This document shows, in pieces, positions 60,076-64,000 of a DNA stretch of 64,000 bases (position 1 is the first letter of the stretch; each line of letters opens with the position of its first letter). The stretch is from CAZCDS01 sp964497585. GTDB lineage: Bacteria > Desulfobacterota > Desulfomonilia > Desulfomonilales > Desulfomonilaceae. The translations under genes and the position numbers were made by a program. The notes beneath the pieces are model-generated. The model did not search any database. It was not told the DNA's origin and saw nothing but the letters and a program-made list of their open reading frames with translations. Where the stretch lies: NCBI GenBank assembly GCA_964497585.1, contig CAZCDS010000029.1, positions 7,973 to 71,972 of the forward strand, given 5' to 3'.

Positions 60076-60681
60076 CTACGCAGGAGCGGGCTCGGGCGTC
60101 ACCCGAAGCCTGACGAAATCCGATCGCTCGCTCCATGTGATTGCAGTCAGTTCGTCCACGGCGATCTCCCGGCCGTCGATTCGGACGGTCCTGCCCTCTT
60201 GCAGGAAAGGCCCCGACCTGCCCTCGAAGAACTCATCCAATGCATCCGACGCGACCCACACCCCGAAGGCAAGGAAATGTGGCGCAAGCTCAAGTATGGT
60301 CATATTATACAGTTTGATAGTGAAGAAGCCTTCGCCAGTCGTCACGCTCGATTCCCCGGCCGAGTGAGTGATGGTATTGCGCATCGACGCGTAAAAGCCT
60401 CCCTTGCGCAGAGCGGCTCCCGCAAATCCGGGCATCGACGCGGAAAGAGCAAGAACCGATCCCTCGGTTATCAGAGCGGAATCGGTGTCGTCCACGGGTT
60501 TGCCGTCCAGGAAAATCGTATTGAGTCTCTTGTCGAGATAATCGTCCGTCACATCCAGTTGCCGGCACAGCACCTCACGGATACTGAGCCCGAGCCGGGC
60601 TTTGACACGGACTCCCCGCTGAAAGAGCATGAAAAAGGAAGCCATGCCCTTGGCATCCCATGTTAAATCAAGTTGAGTCAT
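60076..60681 (-). CDS. MoaD/ThiS-like protein, unknown role
   Basis: 201 residues. The middle (about 25-100) has a MoaD-like pattern (KARLGLSIREVLCRQLDVTDDYLDKRLNTIFLDGKPVDD ... EGSVLALSASMPGFAGA), in the position where AOR clusters often carry a MoaD-type protein for tungsto/molybdopterin assembly. There is no C-terminal Gly-Gly, so it is not a typical sulphur carrier. It lies 126 bp downstream of the aldehyde oxidoreductase on the same strand. Confidence 0.55.
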   Translation of the reverse strand: MTQLDLTWDAKGMASFFMLFQRGVRVKARLGLSIREVLCRQLDVTDDYLDKRLNTIFLDGKPVDDTDSALITEGSVLALSASMPGFAGAALRKGGFYASMRNTITHSAGESSVTTGEGFFTIKLYNMTILELAPHFLAFGVWVASDALDEFFEGRSGPFLQEGRTVRIDGREIAVDELTAITWSERSDFVRLRVTPEPAPA

Positions 60682-60756
60682 TACTGGGTACTCGCATTCC
60701 GCAGTTGCTTCAACATTTGGGTGGCCGGAGTGCAGCCGTGCGATTGAAATGAATCA

Positions 60757-60779
60757 GGAGAGCCGTACACCGGCTCTCC
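60757..60779. terminator. Hairpin between aldehyde oxidoreductase and MoaD-like gene
   Basis: GGAGAGCCG (60757-60765) pairs with CGGCTCTCC (60771-60779), loop TACAC, a perfect 9-bp stem. Neither side has a good T run, so it may attenuate or stabilise the mRNA rather than fully terminate it. Confidence 0.4.
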
Positions 60780-60807
60780 CGACATCATTCCCGGTAACAG
60801 ATCTTAG

Positions 60808-62544
60808 CTACCAGTTGTACACCTTGTCCAGATCCTCGTCGCTCACCTTGAAGACGATGTTGTGCGGCGGAAAGGGATCCCTCTTCATGAAGCCGGGCAG
60901 CCGGTCGTCCGCAGGTCCGAAGCCGGCCGCTATATTGAAGTTTCTTTCATCCGTGAGGATCGACTTGCCCAGTGCCGCAACGTCTTCGGGTCCCAGGTTC
61001 AAGCCGTAGAACGCGTTGATCAGGTCGAGTAGGGCCCCGAAGGTCTCGGGCTGGTCCATGGCCGCGAATGCCACGAAGAGGCACATGCCCGTGGCGTCCA
61101 CCGCGGCTGTGGTGATCTGTAAGTCTCTGGAGAGATCGACCTGTCCCTCGGCTGTGAGCGGATCAACATAGCCGCCCACCTTCATGATGTTCGTCGCCAC
61201 AGCGTAGCCGGCTGTATGATCTGCACCCATGGTGCTCGTCGCGTACGTCACGCCGATGCCCTGAATCGCGCGAGGATCGTACGCGGGCATCGACTGTCCT
61301 TTGACCACGGGGACTCTCTCAACACCGAAGACTTTGCCCGTGACGGCCGCTCCGCTTCCGAGAATGCGTCCGAGAGGAGTGCCTTTGCCCACTTCCTTTA
61401 CAAGGTCGAGGGCCGCCTGGCTGTCGCCGAATTTGGCCAGACCCGCCTCCATGGCGACGCCGATGGTGGCGCCCATTTCGATGGTATCAAGGCCGAAGTC
61501 GTCGTCGAGTCGGTCGAGATTCGCTATCGCGTCGAGATCGTCGATGCCGCAGTTCCCACCGTGGGCCCAAACGGTCTCATATTCCGGCTGCTTGGTCAGG
61601 TATTCGCCTTTCTTGTCATGGTAAATCCCTGAGCACTGGATGATACAGCCACGATGGCAACCGTGCGTAGCCAGCCCTCCGCGTTCCGTTTCCGTGGCCG
61701 CCTGGGTTTCGCCGCTGATCTTCTGGTGTCCGGCAAACTGACCCGTCGAGAAATTGTGGGTTGGATACGCGCCAGCCTCGTTAATGATGTTGGTGAGCAC
61801 GTTGGTGCCGAAGGCGGGCAATCCCTCTCCGCTGACAGGGTGTTTCCTGAGCCCTTCGACCCAGGCTTTGTTGGCCGCCTTGAACTTCTCGGAATCCTTG
61901 GGAGAGCGCATTCCCGCCCCGCTGTCGTCAATCACGATGACCTTGACGCCTTTGGCGCCCATCACCGCGCCGACTCCCCCGCGGCCGGCATGGCGCGTGG
62001 GCCTCATTTCCATGTCCGTACAGGCGACGGATGCGGCCGCGAGCTTCATTTCTCCGGCCGGGCCGATGGAGATGCAGGCTACCTTGTCTCCGAATTCTCC
62101 TTTGATCTTGTCGACCGTGTCGTAATTGCCGAGCATCTTCAGGCTATTATCCAGTGTAATGGTAACCCCGTCCTTGTTGATCAGAACCTTATAGAGGTCA
62201 TCGGTCTTGGGACTGCCCTCAAGCACGATCGCCGCATATCCGAGCCTTGCCAGACACTGGGAGGCTTGACCGCCGGCGTTCGCCTCTTTGATTCCGCCGG
62301 TCAAGGGACTCTTGCATCCGACCGAGATCCGGCCAGACATCGCTGCGATCGTCCCGCTGAGCATGCCCGGTGCGATAACCAGCTTGTTGTCCGCGCTGAG
62401 CGGGTGGCACGTTGGGGGAACCTCTCTGGAGACGATGGCGGAGGTCATTGCGCGGCCGCCTTTGCCAGCATAGTCTCCCACAGAAGTCACAGTAGCCTTG
62501 GGCCCGCCTTCAGCACCCATATCGATTCTCAGAATCTTGTCCAT
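60808..62544 (-). CDS. Aldehyde:ferredoxin oxidoreductase (tungstopterin)
   Basis: 578 residues. N-terminal LRIDMG begins the AOR fold; the [4Fe-4S] ligands are Cys296, Cys300 and Cys304 (CHRGCIIQC) and Cys488 in DATGMCLF; GRGGVGAVMGAKGVK contacts the pterin. Oxidises aldehydes to acids with reduction of ferredoxin, or the reverse, in anaerobes. Length (about 580) is somewhat short of archaeal AOR (about 600), and the BamB branch of class II benzoyl-CoA reductase is longer; so AOR proper is the better call. Substrate unknown. Confidence 0.9.
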   Translation of the reverse strand: MDKILRIDMGAEGGPKATVTSVGDYAGKGGRAMTSAIVSREVPPTCHPLSADNKLVIAPGMLSGTIAAMSGRISVGCKSPLTGGIKEANAGGQASQCLARLGYAAIVLEGSPKTDDLYKVLINKDGVTITLDNSLKMLGNYDTVDKIKGEFGDKVACISIGPAGEMKLAAASVACTDMEMRPTRHAGRGGVGAVMGAKGVKVIVIDDSGAGMRSPKDSEKFKAANKAWVEGLRKHPVSGEGLPAFGTNVLTNIINEAGAYPTHNFSTGQFAGHQKISGETQAATETERGGLATHGCHRGCIIQCSGIYHDKKGEYLTKQPEYETVWAHGGNCGIDDLDAIANLDRLDDDFGLDTIEMGATIGVAMEAGLAKFGDSQAALDLVKEVGKGTPLGRILGSGAAVTGKVFGVERVPVVKGQSMPAYDPRAIQGIGVTYATSTMGADHTAGYAVATNIMKVGGYVDPLTAEGQVDLSRDLQITTAAVDATGMCLFVAFAAMDQPETFGALLDLINAFYGLNLGPEDVAALGKSILTDERNFNIAAGFGPADDRLPGFMKRDPFPPHNIVFKVSDEDLDKVYNW

Positions 62545-62907
62545 TCCGACACCTTCCTTTCCAATTCGTTTTGGCGATGGCCTAGAGAGGACAAACCGAT
62601 TTCTTGCCTGACAACGGTACGGCTCATTCGGGCGATGGTTTCACAGCTCACTCTTAAGGTAACCGGCGTTCGATGGAGAGTCAAGGAGAATGAGAGGGAA
62701 AATGATAATAATATGCGATGGTTATGTCGTTTGTGACATAAGTTGTCTGCGGCAAATGCCCATCCAATACTCCAGCGGAAATGTCTCCACGCAGACACGG
62801 CGGAATTGAAGGTATGGGGCCTTGACAGCAGCCTCACAGTAAATGACTATACGAAACCGCCTATGCAGCAGGCGCGAGCAATAATTTCATCCGCATTGAA
62901 GGGCGCC
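62545..62907. other. Divergent intergenic region before rtcA
   Basis: 363 bp; the rtcA frame is open from 62743, but no ribosome site supports an earlier start. No other element is clear. Confidence 0.4.
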
Positions 62908-63948
62908 ATGATCGAGATCGACGGGTCGGAACAATCGGGAAGCGGCACGATCGTGCGTTACGGACTTGCTCTCGCGACGCTCACCCGCGAACCGCTCCGT
63001 ATCATCCGGATTCGGGCAAAACGACCGAAACCGGGGCTCAGACCCCAGCACCTATCCGCTTTACAGGCGTGCTGTACGCTCGGTGGCGGACGAGCAGAGG
63101 GGGCGCATGTAGGTTCCACGGAAATGACCTATTGGCCGGGAGCTGTCACCCGCGGCGGGGATTTCCGCGTGGATATCGGGACCGCGGGTTCCGCGACTCT
63201 GGCCGCGCTGACACTCATTCCAAGCTGCCTCTTCGCTTCAAGCCCTTGCCGGATCACCATAACCGGCGGGCTGTTTCAGGATTTCGCGCCAAGCTTTTTT
63301 CATACACAGCGGGTTCTCGTCCCCCTCCTCGGTCTGATGGGCGCGGGCGTGCGGATGGAGATGATTCGGGCCGGATATTTCCCCAAAGGTGGAGGAGAAA
63401 TACGATTAGAGGTGCAACCCATGAAAAGGGCGCTCGATCCTCTTTCCCTGGTCGATCAAGGCGCGGTTTCGAGCGTAGAGGGAATCGCGCTCGCGTCTCA
63501 TCTCAAAGATCGGAAGGTTGCGGAGAGGATGGCTGAGCGAGCTCGCGGTCTTTTGCATGCTCGAGGGCTCACCGCGGAGCTAAAGCCGGTAGAGGATTCT
63601 ACGGCGGTGCAGAGCGGAGCGGTCCTGGTGCTATGGGCTCGAACCGACAGGGGATGCCTGCTCGGCTCCGACCAGGCGGGAAAGCCTCGGCGCAGATCGG
63701 AAGCCATCGCGGATTTCGTGGTCAAGTCGCTCCTGGAAGATCTCGACAGCGGCGCGACAACCGATCACCACGCGGCCGACCAGTTGATACTCTTCGGCGC
63801 CCTGGCAAAGGGGACGACGAGGTACCGCATCCCCTTGGTCACCGATCATGTTACCGCGAACAGGTGGCTCGTTGAGAAGATACTCCGCGTGCAGACACGA
63901 TGTATCGGGAATCTTCTTGAGATGGAAGGAATGGGCTACAGCACATAA
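62908..63948 (+). CDS. rtcA: RNA 3'-terminal phosphate cyclase
   Basis: 346 residues from ATG 62908, where the RtcA N-terminus (MIEIDGSE) begins; AAGGGC lies 6 bases upstream. Converts RNA 3' phosphates to 2',3'-cyclic ends. RPKPGLRPQHL, GGGLFQDFAPSF-like segment, FPKGGGE and the adenylated His in HHAADQLILF are present. The first glycine-rich loop reads SEQSGSGTIVR instead of the common GEGGGQILR, a notable departure. No rtcB is adjacent. Confidence 0.9.
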   Translation: MIEIDGSEQSGSGTIVRYGLALATLTREPLRIIRIRAKRPKPGLRPQHLSALQACCTLGGGRAEGAHVGSTEMTYWPGAVTRGGDFRVDIGTAGSATLAALTLIPSCLFASSPCRITITGGLFQDFAPSFFHTQRVLVPLLGLMGAGVRMEMIRAGYFPKGGGEIRLEVQPMKRALDPLSLVDQGAVSSVEGIALASHLKDRKVAERMAERARGLLHARGLTAELKPVEDSTAVQSGAVLVLWARTDRGCLLGSDQAGKPRRRSEAIADFVVKSLLEDLDSGATTDHHAADQLILFGALAKGTTRYRIPLVTDHVTANRWLVEKILRVQTRCIGNLLEMEGMGYST

Positions 63949-63989
63949 TACCACCGTGCTTTCTAACAATGAACATTGAGGTAAGGAAA

Positions 63990-64000
63990 ATGAGTGAGGG
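63990..64000 (+). CDS. Start of a further gene, cut by the window edge
   Basis: ATG at 63990 with GAGGTAAGG upstream (spacing about 5-7); only MSEG can be read. Whether it is coding cannot be judged. Confidence 0.25.

Noticed and set aside
60808..62544. BamB-type subunit of class II benzoyl-CoA reductase
   Set aside because: No BamC-I partners nearby and the chain is shorter than BamB; AOR proper fits better.

Overview
The window reads as a chromosomal segment of a mesophilic, anaerobic, GC-rich deltaproteobacterium (Desulfobacterota, most like syntrophic or aromatic-degrading lineages). This is inferred from gene content: a tungsten-type aldehyde:ferredoxin oxidoreductase, benzoyl-CoA-reductase-type ATPase subunits with their ferredoxin, an acyl-CoA dehydrogenase/ETF/membrane FeS oxidoreductase set, an Nqr/Rnf-type ion pump, and a sigma54 response regulator. 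No rRNA or tRNA gene was recognised.

Layout. 0-6 kb holds a nitrilase fragment, a cupin, an NtrC-type regulator, a hotdog thioesterase, an exported glutamine-amidotransferase-like protein and a GalE-type epimerase. 6.5-10.65 kb is the most unusual part: a lone 950-residue RuvC-HNH effector (Cas9-like), then a structured RNA whose 5' part is an anti-repeat to the neighbouring CRISPR repeat (candidate tracrRNA), then a CRISPR array of at least 11 repeats broken by a 100-N assembly gap. No cas1, cas2, cas4 or csn2 is present. A 16-bp perfect inverted repeat brackets the RNA plus array. 11.3-15.9 kb is an nqrBCDEF-like (rnfDGEA + nqrF) operon without nqrA/rnfC. 16-19.7 kb holds a solute-binding protein, a dicarboxylate symporter and a REP-associated transposase; REP-like palindromes are scattered through the window. 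19.8-21.8 kb is a bzdP-bzdQ-bzdM-like module without its catalytic subunits, divergent from a tandem TetR-TetR fusion regulator.

24-28.2 kb is an accessory patch: a membrane-anchored unknown, a one-polypeptide restriction-modification enzyme and a DUF433 antitoxin-like protein. 28.4-43 kb mixes envelope and signalling genes (two PilZ-type proteins with a shared helical repeat lie at 29 and 50 kb; an MFS-HEAT-cNMP fusion; a PspA/AAA+ pair; coiled-coil lipoprotein) with housekeeping tsaD and hpt. 43.5-49.5 kb is an electron-transfer operon (acyl-CoA dehydrogenase, XRE-cupin regulator, EMO-like membrane FeS oxidoreductase, EtfB, EtfA) that would carry electrons from acyl-CoA oxidation to the quinone pool. 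51-55.5 kb has a hybrid histidine kinase and an acyl-CoA synthetase. 56-60 kb is purine metabolism (PNP, MTA/SAH deaminase, PurM). 60-64 kb has a MoaD-like protein, the aldehyde oxidoreductase and RtcA.

The main discovery candidate is the 6.5-10.65 kb effector, tracrRNA and array locus: a compact adaptation-less class 2 system combining a Cas9-like domain order with an IscB-like zinc-ribbon HNH and a Cys/His zinc-finger-like element in its recognition region.
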